Positions 33,627-43,395 of a stretch of DNA of 52,824 nt are shown one piece after another; position 1 is the first letter of the stretch; the number at the start of each line of letters is the position of its first letter. Source of the stretch: Acidithiobacillus sp. (GTDB taxonomy: Bacteria > Pseudomonadota > Gammaproteobacteria > Acidithiobacillales > Acidithiobacillaceae); assembly GCA_028697715.1 (NCBI GenBank), contig JAQVDS010000019.1:1-52824 (forward strand), in the 5' to 3' direction. The notes beneath the pieces were generated by a model. That model was not told the DNA's origin and did not search any database. It worked only from the letters and a program-made list of their open reading frames with translations. A program made the position numbers and the translations under genes.

Positions 33627-35276
33627 ATGGGCAGGAAGATGCAGTGGCGTTGGCTGGCCTTGATAGTATTTGGGTTGTCTCCCTGGGCCGGGGCGAGCGT
33701 CCAGTTGACGGGGGAGAGTCTGTACTACCTCCTCAGTGCAGAGTTTGCCACCCAACAACAGGATCCCGCAGTCGCCATCCCGGCCTGGCAGCACAGCGTT
33801 GACCAACTCCCCACGGCGCCCATATTGGCGGCGGCAGCCAAGGCCGCAGCGCAGCTTGGAGATCTGCCCAAGGCACTGCTTTGGGCCAAGAGATGGCATG
33901 AATTGGCACCCGAGGACAGCGAGTCCGCGCGCTTTGAAGCCGGTCTGCTCCTTGCCGATGGTCAGGAGCCGGCGGCCCTGGAACTGCTGCAGGCGACGCT
34001 GGCGCGTTTTCCCGATGAGGAGCGGGTGAGTAGCCAACTGGCCGAATTGCTGGCACAGCATGGCCGTTTTGGTGATGCAGAACGACTGCTCCACACGGTC
34101 ATCCAGAATCATCCCCATTCTGCTGCCGCGCAGCTCGCCCTGGGTCGCCTTGCCTTGCTGCAGAAGCAGCCGAAACGCGCAGCCGAGGCCTTTGCTGCGG
34201 CACTGCGACTGCGCCCGGACTGGGAAGAGGCGGCGGTATTGCAGGCCGAAAGTCTACGCCAACAGGGGAACTCCCTGGCGGCGTTGCAGATGCTGCAGGG
34301 CTTCTGTGCCGCACATCCGAGCGCCGTGCAGGCGCGTAGCTATCTGGCCACGCTCTACCTCAGTCTCGGTGGACAAACACAAGCCTATCGGGTATTGCAG
34401 CAGATCAGCCTGTTGCAGCCGGATCAACCCAAGGTCTGGAACCAGTTGCTACCCCTGGCCATTGCCGAAAGGGACTGGCCGGGGGCCCAGCAGGCGCTGG
34501 AGCATTTCCGCGAGCTGGCTCCGCACTCGCCACTGGTTCCCTACTACCAAGGGCGTATCGCGGAAGGTCAAAAGGCATGGTCGAAGGCGCGGGAGGCGTA
34601 TGCCAAGCTGGCTGGTACGCCTTTGGCAGATGAGGCGCAGTTGCGCATCGCCCAGACCTATTATGCGCAAGGGCAAAAGAGCAAGGCGCTGGCGGAGCTG
34701 CAGAAACTGCAGGCACGACACCCGAACGATGCGCAGATTCCTCTCCTGCGTGCGCAATTACTGCAGGAAGAGGGCGATTATGCCGCTGCCGCGCAGCTGC
34801 TCGATCAGGCCCTGGAGCACCACCCCCGCGATGCCGCCCTGTGGTATGCCCGTGGCGCCATCGCCGAATTGCAAAAGGACTATGCCGGCATGGAAAAGGC
34901 CATGCGCATCGTCATCGAGCTGCGCCCAGATGATGCGCAAGCCTATAACTTCATCGGTTACAGCCTGCTCGAACGACGCCAGCAACTGGCGCAGGCCGGG
35001 GCGTATCTCGAAAAGGCCATCCAGCTGGCCCCCGAAGACGCCAACATCCAGGATAGCATGGGCTGGTATTACCACCTGCAGGGTGATCAAAAGAAGGCTC
35101 TGGTCTACCTGCAAAAAGCCCATGCCCAGCTGGGCGACGAGCCGGAAGTACTCGATCATCTGGGTCGGGTCCTCTGGCAGCTGGGGCGTCAGCAGGAGGC
35201 GCGTGCCCTGTGGCAGCGTGGCCTCGAAAAGCATCCCGACAGTAAGGAGTTACAGGAGGCCCTGTTGCACCCATGA
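33627..35276 (+). CDS. TPR-repeat protein with signal peptide
   Basis: A 549-aa protein. The N-terminus has a basic start and hydrophobic stretch (W-L-A-L-I-V-F-G-L-S-P-W-A-G-A-S), a likely Sec signal. The remainder is built of about 12-14 tetratricopeptide repeats, with typical A-L-x-x-G pairs. It probably serves as a periplasmic scaffold. It lies before lolB and ispE with a four-base overlap, an arrangement common in gammaproteobacteria. The start at 33627 has a weak GGGA site. hemA is divergent. Confidence 0.85.
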   Translation: MGRKMQWRWLALIVFGLSPWAGASVQLTGESLYYLLSAEFATQQQDPAVAIPAWQHSVDQLPTAPILAAAAKAAAQLGDLPKALLWAKRWHELAPEDSESARFEAGLLLADGQEPAALELLQATLARFPDEERVSSQLAELLAQHGRFGDAERLLHTVIQNHPHSAAAQLALGRLALLQKQPKRAAEAFAAALRLRPDWEEAAVLQAESLRQQGNSLAALQMLQGFCAAHPSAVQARSYLATLYLSLGGQTQAYRVLQQISLLQPDQPKVWNQLLPLAIAERDWPGAQQALEHFRELAPHSPLVPYYQGRIAEGQKAWSKAREAYAKLAGTPLADEAQLRIAQTYYAQGQKSKALAELQKLQARHPNDAQIPLLRAQLLQEEGDYAAAAQLLDQALEHHPRDAALWYARGAIAELQKDYAGMEKAMRIVIELRPDDAQAYNFIGYSLLERRQQLAQAGAYLEKAIQLAPEDANIQDSMGWYYHLQGDQKKALVYLQKAHAQLGDEPEVLDHLGRVLWQLGRQQEARALWQRGLEKHPDSKELQEALLHP

Positions 35277-35887
35277 AAGGTCTGATGCGGCAGAACTGGC
35301 GGGCCTTGGCCATTCCCGCCCTGCTTTTGCTCGGCGCCTGCGCCCAGCTACCCGCCCCGACGGGGCGGGCGCAGCTCGTCCTGCCGGCGCAGCAGCGGGC
35401 GCAGGTTCTCGCCTCGGTACCGCGCTGGACGGCTACGGGCCAGGCCTCCCTGCGCAGCCCGCGTGAGAGCCAGAGTTTTGGCTTTGTCTGGCGGCAGCAG
35501 GCAAGCGGCGAGCAGCTCCGTATTCTGGGGCCCCTGGGCAACACGGTCGCCGAATTACGCGATGACGGTACGCAGGCCGAGCTGCTGGAAGCCAGTGGTA
35601 AGCGCCTGACGGCGAGTACCATGAGCGTCTTGCTCGAACGGCTACTCGGGGTTGCATTGCCCGTTGCGGAACTCCCCCAGTGGCTGCTCGGCATTCCGCC
35701 AGCCGGGCAAGTGGATGCCTACGATGCCGCCGGGCTGCCGCAGCGTGCGCGCTGGGGCAGCTGGCAATTGCAATATCTGCGCTTTGACGCTGTGGGAGGC
35801 TTGCAGATGCCGGCCCTTCTGCAGGCCTCCGGGCCAGATGACCTGCAGTTGCGCATCGCGGTCAGCAACTGGCAACTGGGGCAATGA
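35273..35887 (+). CDS. lolB: Outer-membrane lipoprotein receptor LolB
   Basis: A 204-aa lipoprotein. The signal peptide ends in L-L-L-L-G-A-C (lipobox, Cys about residue 23). The mature domain has W-T-A-T-G-Q-A-S-L and G-F-V-W-R-Q of LolB. It accepts lipoproteins from LolA and inserts them into the outer membrane. Neighbours (TPR protein before, ispE after, ATGA overlaps) support the call. Confidence 0.88.
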   Translation: MKGLMRQNWRALAIPALLLLGACAQLPAPTGRAQLVLPAQQRAQVLASVPRWTATGQASLRSPRESQSFGFVWRQQASGEQLRILGPLGNTVAELRDDGTQAELLEASGKRLTASTMSVLLERLLGVALPVAELPQWLLGIPPAGQVDAYDAAGLPQRARWGSWQLQYLRFDAVGGLQMPALLQASGPDDLQLRIAVSNWQLGQ

Positions 35888-36750
35888 TGTACGAGCAATG
35901 GTATCCGGCGCCGGCCAAACTGAATCTGATGTTGCGGGTCATCGGTCAGCGCGACGATGGCTATCACCTTCTGCAAAGCGTCTTTCAGTTTCTGGACCTG
36001 CGCGACGATCTGCACTTTGCCTCGGCGCCATCCGGCGTGTTTCGCTCCTTTGGCGGGCCTGCAGGCCTGGCGCCGGAAAAGGAACTGACTCTGCGCGCTG
36101 CGCGCCTCCTCGCCGAGCGCTGCGGCGTGCGCGAAGGCGTGGAGATTACCCTGCGCAAGCACTTGCCCGAGGGAGGCGGCGTGGGCGGAGGTTCGTCTGA
36201 TGCCGCCACTACCCTGCTGGTGCTCAACCATCTCTGGAACTGCGCCCTGTCACGGGCGGAATTGATCTCTCTGGGTGCTACCCTCGGTGCCGATGTACCC
36301 ATTTTCCTCTTTGGCCGCAGCGCCTGGGCGGAAGGCATCGGCGAGATCCTGCAGCCCATGCCGCCGATCCCGGAGCTCCCGTATCTGCTCGTGCACCCCG
36401 GCGTATCCGTCGCCACCGCGGAAATTTTCCGCGCCCCCGAATTGACACGCCAACACCCGCCCAGCACAATATCGGCGTTTTTGGGGGGAGAGCAGGAGAA
36501 CACCCTGGAGCCCCTGGTCCGGAGTCGCTACCCTGTCATTGCCGAGTGCATCGATTGGCTGCGTGCCCAGGGCCTGCGGAATGCAAGATTGACGGGCAGC
36601 GGTGCCTGCTGTTTTGCCGAAGTTCCGGAAGAGACGGCGAATGGCGTCCTTCTCGACCGTCTGCCAGCGTCGTGGCGTGGGTGGTTGGTGAGAGGATGTA
36701 ACCGCCACCCGCTTCTCGAACTTCTCCCGGAAATCCCTGCTGGGGCGTAG
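35884..36750 (+). CDS. ispE: 4-diphosphocytidyl-2-C-methyl-D-erythritol kinase
   Basis: A 288-aa GHMP kinase of the MEP isoprenoid pathway. P-A-P-A-K-L-N-L opens the fold; the ATP loop is P-E-G-G-G-V-G-G-G-S-S-D-A-A (about 97-110); G-A-D-V-P and L-T-G-S-G-A follow. A second ATG three bases on is possible. Its last codons (GGG GCG TAG) overlap the first ten bases of tRNA-Gln(UUG). Confidence 0.95.
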   Translation: MMYEQWYPAPAKLNLMLRVIGQRDDGYHLLQSVFQFLDLRDDLHFASAPSGVFRSFGGPAGLAPEKELTLRAARLLAERCGVREGVEITLRKHLPEGGGVGGGSSDAATTLLVLNHLWNCALSRAELISLGATLGADVPIFLFGRSAWAEGIGEILQPMPPIPELPYLLVHPGVSVATAEIFRAPELTRQHPPSTISAFLGGEQENTLEPLVRSRYPVIAECIDWLRAQGLRNARLTGSGACCFAEVPEETANGVLLDRLPASWRGWLVRGCNRHPLLELLPEIPAGA

Positions 36751-36815
36751 CCAAGCGGTAAGGCACCGGATTTTGATTCCGGCATTCCCAGGTTCGAATC
36801 CTGGCGCCCCAGCCA
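36741..36815 (+). tRNA. tRNA-Gln, anticodon UUG
   Basis: Acceptor stem TGGGGCG with CGCCCCA, D-arm, anticodon stem CCGGA/TCCGG with loop TTTTGAT (anticodon TTG), T-arm with GGTTCGAATCC, discriminator G and encoded CCA. It decodes CAA. The 5' end lies inside the ispE coding sequence, so the two share ten bases. It probably is cut out of the ispE-prs transcript. Confidence 0.96.
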
Positions 36816-36854
36816 TTTTATTTTTGCGGACAGTGCAGAGGTATCCATCCTTTC

Positions 36855-37802
36855 ATGTCTCACGGTAGCCTGATGGTATTCAGCGGGAACGCCAATCCCG
36901 CCCTGGCAGCACAGATCGTCAAATTTCTCCAGATCCCCCTGGGGCGGGCGGAGGTCAGCCGCTTCAGTGACGGCGAGGTCTTCGTCGAGATTCTGGAAAA
37001 TGTCCGCGGTCACGACGTTTTCGTTTTGCAACCCACCTGTGCCCCGACCAACGATCATCTCATGGAACTGTTGGCCATGATCGACGCCCTCAAGCGCGCC
37101 TCGGCCAATCGCATTACTGCCGTCATGCCGTACTTTGGCTATGCGCGGCAGGATCGCAAATCCCGTGCCCGCACAGCGATCACCGCCAAACTCGTCGCCG
37201 ATCTGGTAACCACCGCCGGCGCGCACCGCGTCCTGACCATGGACCTGCATGCGGACCAGATCCAGGGCTTTTTCGACGTTCCGGTAGACAACATCTACGC
37301 CTCCCCCATTCTGCTCGGCGACATCTGGCGGCAGAATCCGGAAAATCTCATGGTGGTATCCCCCGACGTTGGTGGTGTGGTGCGCGCCCGTGCCATCGCC
37401 AAGCGTCTGGAAGTCGATCTCGCCATCATCGACAAACGCCGGCCGCGTCCCAACGAATCGGTGGTCATGAACATCATCGGTGAAGTGGATGAGCGCAGTT
37501 GTGTGTTGGTGGATGACATGGTCGATACCGCCAATACCCTTTGCGAGGCAGCCCATGCCCTGAAGACGCGGGGGGCACTGCGCGTGAGCGCCTACTGCAC
37601 TCACCCGGTGCTATCCGGCAAGGCGATCGAGCGCATCAGCGGCTCCGACCTCGACGAACTGGTGGTGACCGATACCATCCCCCTGAGCAGCGAGGCGCGC
37701 GCCTGTGACAAGATTCGCGTGCTCTCGGTCGCTGAACTCTTTGCCGAAACCATCCGCCGGATTGCCGAGGAAGACTCCGTCAGTTCCCTGTTCATGGACT
37801 GA
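36855..37802 (+). CDS. prs: Ribose-phosphate pyrophosphokinase
   Basis: A 315-aa enzyme making PRPP from ribose 5-phosphate and ATP. It has F-S-D-G-E-V, the [13 protein letters not shown] motif, [11 protein letters not shown] and the PRPP loop [10 protein letters not shown]. Order ispE-tRNA-Gln-prs is a known bacterial arrangement. Confidence 0.96.
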   Translation: MSHGSLMVFSGNANPALAAQIVKFLQIPLGRAEVSRFSDGEVFVEILENVRGHDVFVLQPTCAPTNDHLMELLAMIDALKRASANRITAVMPYFGYARQDRKSRARTAITAKLVADLVTTAGAHRVLTMDLHADQIQGFFDVPVDNIYASPILLGDIWRQNPENLMVVSPDVGGVVRARAIAKRLEVDLAIIDKRRPRPNESVVMNIIGEVDERSCVLVDDMVDTANTLCEAAHALKTRGALRVSAYCTHPVLSGKAIERISGSDLDELVVTDTIPLSSEARACDKIRVLSVAELFAETIRRIAEEDSVSSLFMD

Positions 37803-37805
37803 TTT

Positions 37806-38030
37806 TCAGGAGTACGGAGCGGCCTGACCGTCGAGGGTTTTGTGATTGGGGAGTTGCGGGGCGGGCGTTGCGGCGTTTCCTTCGATGACAGTCAACGGAT
37901 GTGGGTCGGGCCGGTCAACATCGTTCACCAACCAAGTATGCAGAAAAAAGTACGCGACCACCGCTAAGAGAAGGACCAGCGTACTCCAAACCCAGGCGTA
38001 AGCGCTGGCATTATTGCCCTCTTTCGTCAT
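37806..38030 (-). CDS. Small single-pass membrane protein
   Basis: A 74-aa protein of unknown function. It has a short N-terminal part and one hydrophobic helix at about residues 12-36 (W-S-T-L-V-L-L-L-A-V-V-A-Y-F-F-L). The Pro-rich tail is polar. The ATG follows AGGAGCAAGA, a strong ribosome site, and starts eight bases after the PBP1A stop, so it is probably co-transcribed. I do not recognise a family. Confidence 0.7.
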   Translation of the reverse strand: MTKEGNNASAYAWVWSTLVLLLAVVAYFFLHTWLVNDVDRPDPHPLTVIEGNAATPAPQLPNHKTLDGQAAPYS

Positions 38031-38038
38031 TCTTGCTC

Positions 38039-40519
38039 CTAAAAAATTTTCATCAATGCGCGCACGAAACTCTGCTCTTGTTCCTGTCGTGGCGTCTGGG
38101 CTGCGGGAGGCAGATAGCCCGCCAAAAAGTATCCCAGCTTGCTAGGGCTGCCATCTGTCCCAGGATCGGCCAGGGTGCCAGTCTGCGGATCGTAGCGCGC
38201 GGTGACGACGTCGGGCGGTCGGAAAAAGCCGGTATCCGGCATGCCCTGTAGAGCCGTCCCCATATAGCGTATCCAGATCGGCAGGGCCTCGCGGGCCCCC
38301 GCCGCCCAGGTCCCCATGCTATGGTTATCGTCGTAGCCCACCCATACCGAGGTCGTGATATCCGGATTGAAGCCATTGAACCAGGCGTTTTCTTCGGCAT
38401 TGGTGGTGCCGGTTTTTCCGGCGAGGTCATGGCGATGCAGGATCTGCGCGGCGACCCCCGTCCCGACCCGGATCACCCTCTCCATCATCCGCGTCATCAG
38501 ATAGGCCACCCCCGGGGGGATGACCGTCTGCCGGGCGGGTGGCTGATAGGCCAAGGGGCAGTGCAGAAGCGCCACGTCGGTGCCGTTGGCGGTGACCACC
38601 TTGCGAATGAGATAGGGATGGGGCAGAAAGCCGCCACTGGAGAAGGTGGCATAGGCGCGCGCCATTTGTAGGGGCGTGAAATCGCCGGCGCCGAGCACCA
38701 TGGACGGGGTTGCTGGTACCTGTTTGGCGGGAAAGCCAAAGCGCTGCACGTAGGTTTTCGCATAAGGAATGCCCACATCCATGAGCAGGCGCACGCTCGG
38801 CACATTGTGGGAATCTGCCAGATCCTCCCAAATGGGGAAGGGGGTATTGGAAAAGGTGCGACTGTAGTTGGTGGGCGCGTAGATCTGTCCATCTGCCAGA
38901 TGGATGATCAGGGGCGTGTCAGCAATCAACGAAACTGGGGTGTAGTAGCCCTTGTGACCACTGGCCAGCAGCGTTGGCGCGTCGATGGCCGAGGAATAGA
39001 CAAAGGGCTTGAAGCCCGATCCCGGTTGTCGGTAAGAATACAGGGCGCGATCAAAATGACTGAGTTCGTAGCTGAAGCCGCCGACCAGGGCAAGGATGGC
39101 GCCGCTGTGACTATTCAGCGAAACCAGGGCGCCCTGGACGTGGGGGATCTGCGCCAACTGCCAGCCAGGGTGCGGAACATCGTGCCAGACCTTGGTACCC
39201 CAGACAGGATTGCCGGTGCCTTCCGTCGCTGCGGCGACATAGTGCCGCACCCAGATGAGATCGCCAGCTGCCAGTACCTGATTCACGCTCGTCGGGCGCT
39301 GGCCGTTGGGGCGTAGCCGGGCCCAGGCCACGTCTGGAAGACGCAGGTCGGCCTGCCGTTCTCCTTCGATGTCAATTCGCGCTCTCTGCGCATCGACATT
39401 TTCCACCACCGCCCAGCGCAGGTTGGCCGGGTCGAAGTCCGGTAACATGGGCGGACGCTGTCCATGCAGAGCGGCCTGGAGCATCTCTCCGCGCAGTTGC
39501 GCAATCGGGCCACGCCAAGCCTTCGGGTCCATACTATCGAGGCCCATGGCGTAATTTTCCAGGCCAATTGCCACATCTTGGTTGGCTGCCCGCTGATCGC
39601 GCGGATCGATACTGGTATAGACCCGCAGGCCGCTACGATAGGTAAAGTCGGGGCCAAAATGCTTTTCCAGCCAGCTACGGATCCAGTCGGTGGCGTAGGG
39701 AGCCAGATTGCTTGCCGGGGCGTGGTAGCGGGCGCGAATTGGCTCGGCCATGGCGCGTTGCGCAGCAGCCTCGCTGATGAACCCCAGTTTTGCCATGCGT
39801 CGCAGTACATAATCGCGCCGGGTCTTGGCCGAGGCCGGCGAAGCGATGGGGTTGAACACCGACGGGGCAGCCGGCAAGCCTGCCAGAGTCGCCATCTCGC
39901 CCAAACTCAGTTGCGAGACCGTCTTGCCGTAATAGGTTTCGGCGGCGGCCTGCACTCCGTAGGCGCCTTCGCCCAGATAAATCTTGTTGACGTAGAGATC
40001 GAGGATCTGCGCGCGATCGAGATGTTGCGCCAGTTTATAGGCGAGCAGGATCTCTGCCACCTTGCGGGTGATGGTCTTTTTGGGGGTCAGATAAAAATTG
40101 CGGGCAACCTGCTCGGTGATCGTGCTGGCCCCCTGCACTGGTCCCCAATGAATGAGGTCCACCCAGGCAGCGCGAACGATGCCGGGAAAACTGACCGGAT
40201 AATACAGCGGGTTGTGGCTGTAGAACTTGGAATTTTCGGCGGCGATGAAGGCATCTTGCAGGCGCTTCGGAACCTGACGGATGGGCAGGGCGTAGCGCAA
40301 CTGCGGACCGATGACCTGCAGGAGCTTACCGTTGCCGGCATAGATTCGTAGCGGCTCGGCCGGATGCCAATGTTCCAGTGCTTGTACCGGAGGAAGTTCC
40401 TGGTAGATACGATAGGTCCAGAAAGCAACGGCAACAGCGGCGTTCACCAATACGAAGAGAACGACAAAGACCAGCCAGAACCGCCAGCTGCGCTGGCGGA
40501 AGAAGGTAGTCGCAGTCAT
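38039..40519 (-). CDS. mrcA: Penicillin-binding protein 1A (bifunctional peptidoglycan synthase)
   Basis: An 826-aa class A PBP. An N-terminal membrane helix (about 13-35) is followed by the GT51 glycosyltransferase domain: A-A-E-N-S-K-F-Y-S-H with the catalytic Glu and Q-G-A-S-T-I-T-E-Q-V-A-R-N. The transpeptidase has P-G-S-G-F-K-P-F (SxxK serine), S-H-N-V-P-S (SxN) and G-K-T-G-T-T (KTG). It polymerises and cross-links murein in the periplasm. GAGG lies before the ATG. The dacC-like gene lies upstream on the same strand, 35 bp away. Confidence 0.92.
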   Translation of the reverse strand: MTATTFFRQRSWRFWLVFVVLFVLVNAAVAVAFWTYRIYQELPPVQALEHWHPAEPLRIYAGNGKLLQVIGPQLRYALPIRQVPKRLQDAFIAAENSKFYSHNPLYYPVSFPGIVRAAWVDLIHWGPVQGASTITEQVARNFYLTPKKTITRKVAEILLAYKLAQHLDRAQILDLYVNKIYLGEGAYGVQAAAETYYGKTVSQLSLGEMATLAGLPAAPSVFNPIASPASAKTRRDYVLRRMAKLGFISEAAAQRAMAEPIRARYHAPASNLAPYATDWIRSWLEKHFGPDFTYRSGLRVYTSIDPRDQRAANQDVAIGLENYAMGLDSMDPKAWRGPIAQLRGEMLQAALHGQRPPMLPDFDPANLRWAVVENVDAQRARIDIEGERQADLRLPDVAWARLRPNGQRPTSVNQVLAAGDLIWVRHYVAAATEGTGNPVWGTKVWHDVPHPGWQLAQIPHVQGALVSLNSHSGAILALVGGFSYELSHFDRALYSYRQPGSGFKPFVYSSAIDAPTLLASGHKGYYTPVSLIADTPLIIHLADGQIYAPTNYSRTFSNTPFPIWEDLADSHNVPSVRLLMDVGIPYAKTYVQRFGFPAKQVPATPSMVLGAGDFTPLQMARAYATFSSGGFLPHPYLIRKVVTANGTDVALLHCPLAYQPPARQTVIPPGVAYLMTRMMERVIRVGTGVAAQILHRHDLAGKTGTTNAEENAWFNGFNPDITTSVWVGYDDNHSMGTWAAGAREALPIWIRYMGTALQGMPDTGFFRPPDVVTARYDPQTGTLADPGTDGSPSKLGYFLAGYLPPAAQTPRQEQEQSFVRALMKIF

Positions 40520-40554
40520 CGTTCAGGCCTCGCGGGAGCGCGATCGTACGCCGC

Positions 40555-41706
40555 TCACAATGCACCCTGCGCGCGATGCCAGAGACGGCCGAACCAGCCG
40601 GCCTTGGCCACCGCATTTTTCGCCAGAACCGGCTCCGACTTCAGGACTTTGCCCTGCCAGAGGATGTCGAGGGTGCCCACGTTGCTGTTGGCCTTGATCG
40701 GGGCCTGCAGGTTGCTGGCGGCGACGAAGCGGCTTTCCACCTTACCTTGACTGGGCCGGGGAATGGCCACGTTGATCGCTTTGGGGGTGATGATCGAGAG
40801 AGTCTCCGGGCTCCAGCCGATCCGCTTGATTTGTGCCACCATCGCGCCGGCCGGGTAGACCTGCTGTTGCTGCCAGCCATGAAAACCGTAGTGGAGCATG
40901 GCGGCGGCATCGGTACCGGCGACGGCACGGGAGCTGGCGCCCAGGATGACCGCTACTAGGCCCCGGCCATCCTGGCTGGCGCTGACGGCCAGATCCCAGT
41001 TGTTGGCGGAGGCCAAGCCGACTCCCAGACCAGTGATACCGTGCTGCCCTGCCAGCGGGTTGTAGTTGTACTGGGTGATGTGGTTGTAGCGGTAACTTGC
41101 CTGCCCTGCGACCTTCTCTATCTGCGGGAATTTCACCACCAGGGCGCGTGCCAAGCGGGCGATGTCGAGCGCCGTACTGCGCTGTCCGGGCGTCGGCATG
41201 CCATCGGGATTGACGAAATGGGTTTGGGTCAGCCCCATGCTGGCGGCTTCGCGGTTCATCAGGTCGACAAAACCGGCAACACTACCTGCCACTGATTGGG
41301 CGATGGCAATGGCGGCGTCATTACCCCCGTCGATCAGCAGGCCATGAGTAAGCTGGTCGACGGTAACCGGCAGCCCGGGCTGGATGAACATGCGCGAGCC
41401 AGGGGCATGCCAGGCATCGACGCTTACCGAGACCTGCTGGTCGGATTGCAACATCTTCTGCGCTTCTGCCTGGTAGAGCAGATAGGCCGTCATTAGTTTT
41501 ACCAGGCCCGAGGGGTCATAGCTCGCTTGCCCATTTTGGTCGAGCAGGACTTGATCGGTATTCACGTCGATCAGCACCGCCGCCTTGACGCCAGAAATCT
41601 GTGGCGCCGGCATGGGGGGTGCGGCGGGCAGGGTGGGGGTGGGTACGACGGCATAGGCAGTGCTGGAGACCAGCAAAACAGCAAAAAACGCGGCGGTTTT
41701 CTTCAT
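40555..41706 (-). CDS. PBP5/6-type D,D-carboxypeptidase-like protein, probably inactive
   Basis: A 383-aa secreted protein with a signal peptide (residues 1-19) and the overall fold of DacA/DacC: peptidase S11 domain to about 290, then a beta-rich C-terminal domain and an amphipathic tail. The three catalytic motifs are all altered. SxxK reads D-P-S-G-L-V-K, with Gly67 where the nucleophilic Ser is expected; SGN reads G-G-N (127-129); KTG reads G-I-T-G (about 225-228). The normal enzymes trim pentapeptides of murein. Here the fold is kept, suggesting a structural or regulatory role. The serine one residue earlier (S66) might rescue activity, though its spacing is wrong. Confidence 0.85.
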   Translation of the reverse strand: MKKTAAFFAVLLVSSTAYAVVPTPTLPAAPPMPAPQISGVKAAVLIDVNTDQVLLDQNGQASYDPSGLVKLMTAYLLYQAEAQKMLQSDQQVSVSVDAWHAPGSRMFIQPGLPVTVDQLTHGLLIDGGNDAAIAIAQSVAGSVAGFVDLMNREAASMGLTQTHFVNPDGMPTPGQRSTALDIARLARALVVKFPQIEKVAGQASYRYNHITQYNYNPLAGQHGITGLGVGLASANNWDLAVSASQDGRGLVAVILGASSRAVAGTDAAAMLHYGFHGWQQQQVYPAGAMVAQIKRIGWSPETLSIITPKAINVAIPRPSQGKVESRFVAASNLQAPIKANSNVGTLDILWQGKVLKSEPVLAKNAVAKAGWFGRLWHRAQGAL

Positions 41707-41742
41707 AGGGGCGGCAGAACTCTTCAGGAAAGATTTCCCTTT

Positions 41743-41771
41743 GGAAAAACTGCCGCCGGGAAAAGTTCCCG
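41743..41771 (-). terminator. Possible terminator of pgi
   Basis: On the minus strand CGGGAA-CTT-TTCCCG (41771-41757) is followed after a short GC-rich stretch by GTTTTTCC (41750-41743). Stem of six pairs; moderate strength. It separates pgi from the dacC-like gene. Confidence 0.4.
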
Positions 41772-41775
41772 CCGC

Positions 41776-43395
41776 CTAGCTGCGACTGGCGCGGTAGCGC
41801 TCGATCAGTGCCTGGGTAGAGCTGTCGTGGGGATGATGGGTTTTGCCCTGTAGGTCCGATTCGACGCGCGTGGCCAAGACCTTACCGAGCTCTACCCCCC
41901 ACTGGTCAAAGGAGTCGATGCCCCAGATCACCCCTTGGGTGAAGACGCTGTGTTCGTAGAGGGCGACCAGGGCACCCAGAGAAAACGGTGTGAGGGCATC
42001 GACGAGGAGCAGATTGCTGGGCCGATTGCCGGGGGAAACCCGGTGGGGAATCTGTGCTTCGGGTACCCCCAGGGCACGCAGTTCGTCCGCCGAACGGCCA
42101 AAGGCCAGGGCCTCACTTTGTGCAAAGAGATTGGCCATGAGCAGGTCATGTTGATCGCGGTATTCGCTGAGGGGCGCAATAAAACCAATCAAATCGCAGG
42201 GCACCAAACGGGTTCCCTGATGCAGCAACTGATAAAAGGAATGTTGGCCGTCGGTGCCTGGTTCCCCCCAGATGATCGGGCCGCTATCTACGGAGAGAGG
42301 GTTCCCTGCCAGATCTACCCGTTTGCCGTTACTCTCCATCTGCAGTTGCTGCAGATAGGCGGGAAAGCGGGCGAGGTCGTGGGCGTAGGGCAGGATCGCC
42401 TGGCTCTGAGCGCCCCAGAAGTTGTTGTACCAGACCGAGATCAAACCTAGCAGGACAGGCAGGTTCTGCGCCAGTTCGGCATGCCGAAAGTGTTCATCCA
42501 TGGCATGGAAACCGCGCAACATCTCGGTAAAGGCCGCCGAACCGATCGCCAGCATGGTGGCCAGGCCGATGGCAGAATCCATCGAGTAGCGCCCGCCTAC
42601 CCAGTCCCAGAAGCCAAAGCTATGCTCCGGATTCATACCAAAGGCGGCGACCGCCTTGTCATTGGTAGAGACTGCAACAAAGTGTTGCTCCACCGCCGCC
42701 TCGCCCAGGGCCGCTACCAGCCAGCGTCGGGCGGCGTGGGCATTGGTCATGGTTTCCAGGGTAGTAAAAGTCTTCGAGGCGATGATGAACAGAGTTTCTT
42801 CGGGGTTGATCTCGGCGAGTACCGCAGCGAGCGCCGCACCATCGACGTTCGCCACGAAGTGCTCGCGGATACCTGCCATCCGCTGCTGGCGCAAGGCCCG
42901 ATAGGCCATCTCCGGCCCCAGGTAAGAGCCGCCGATACCGATGTTGACGATCTGGCGCAGGGCTTTGCCCGTCGCGCCCAGCCACTCGCCCTGGTGGACC
43001 TTGTCGCAGAAGGTCATCATGCGCTGCAGAACCGCGTGCACCTCGGGCACGACGTTGACGCCCTGATCGCAGATCTGGGCATCTTTCGGTGCGCGCAGGG
43101 CGCAATGCAGGACAGCGCGATCTTCGGTGCTATTGATATGCTCGCCAGCGAACATGGCGGCGCGCCGCGCTTCCAGACCGCGCTCCCGCGCCAGATCGAT
43201 CAGTGCCGCCAGAGTTTCCGGCCGTAGGCAGTTCTTCGAATAGTCCAGGTAGATGCCACAGGCCTCGGCGGTCATGTGGCTGCCGCGCTCGGGATCCGCG
43301 TCGAAGAGGTCGACGATCTTCGCATTACCCCAATCCTCTCGTTGCTTCTGCACTCGCTGCCAGGCCGATAAATCCTGCAATCTTGTTGCGCACAT
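41776..43395 (-). CDS. pgi: Glucose-6-phosphate isomerase
   Basis: A 539-aa enzyme of glycolysis and gluconeogenesis. Signatures [23 protein letters not shown], and D-W-V-G-G-R-Y-S are present. The C-terminal signature includes [12 protein letters not shown] 43395 follows AGGAGAG. The long open frame upstream is not coding. Confidence 0.95.
   Translation of the reverse strand: MCATRLQDLSAWQRVQKQREDWGNAKIVDLFDADPERGSHMTAEACGIYLDYSKNCLRPETLAALIDLARERGLEARRAAMFAGEHINSTEDRAVLHCALRAPKDAQICDQGVNVVPEVHAVLQRMMTFCDKVHQGEWLGATGKALRQIVNIGIGGSYLGPEMAYRALRQQRMAGIREHFVANVDGAALAAVLAEINPEETLFIIASKTFTTLETMTNAHAARRWLVAALGEAAVEQHFVAVSTNDKAVAAFGMNPEHSFGFWDWVGGRYSMDSAIGLATMLAIGSAAFTEMLRGFHAMDEHFRHAELAQNLPVLLGLISVWYNNFWGAQSQAILPYAHDLARFPAYLQQLQMESNGKRVDLAGNPLSVDSGPIIWGEPGTDGQHSFYQLLHQGTRLVPCDLIGFIAPLSEYRDQHDLLMANLFAQSEALAFGRSADELRALGVPEAQIPHRVSPGNRPSNLLLVDALTPFSLGALVALYEHSVFTQGVIWGIDSFDQWGVELGKVLATRVESDLQGKTHHPHDSSTQALIERYRASRS

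Noticed and set aside
36250..36816. Open frames antisense to ispE and tRNA-Gln(UUG).
   Set aside because: They are shadows of ispE and give the typical spurious tRNA-antisense peptide.
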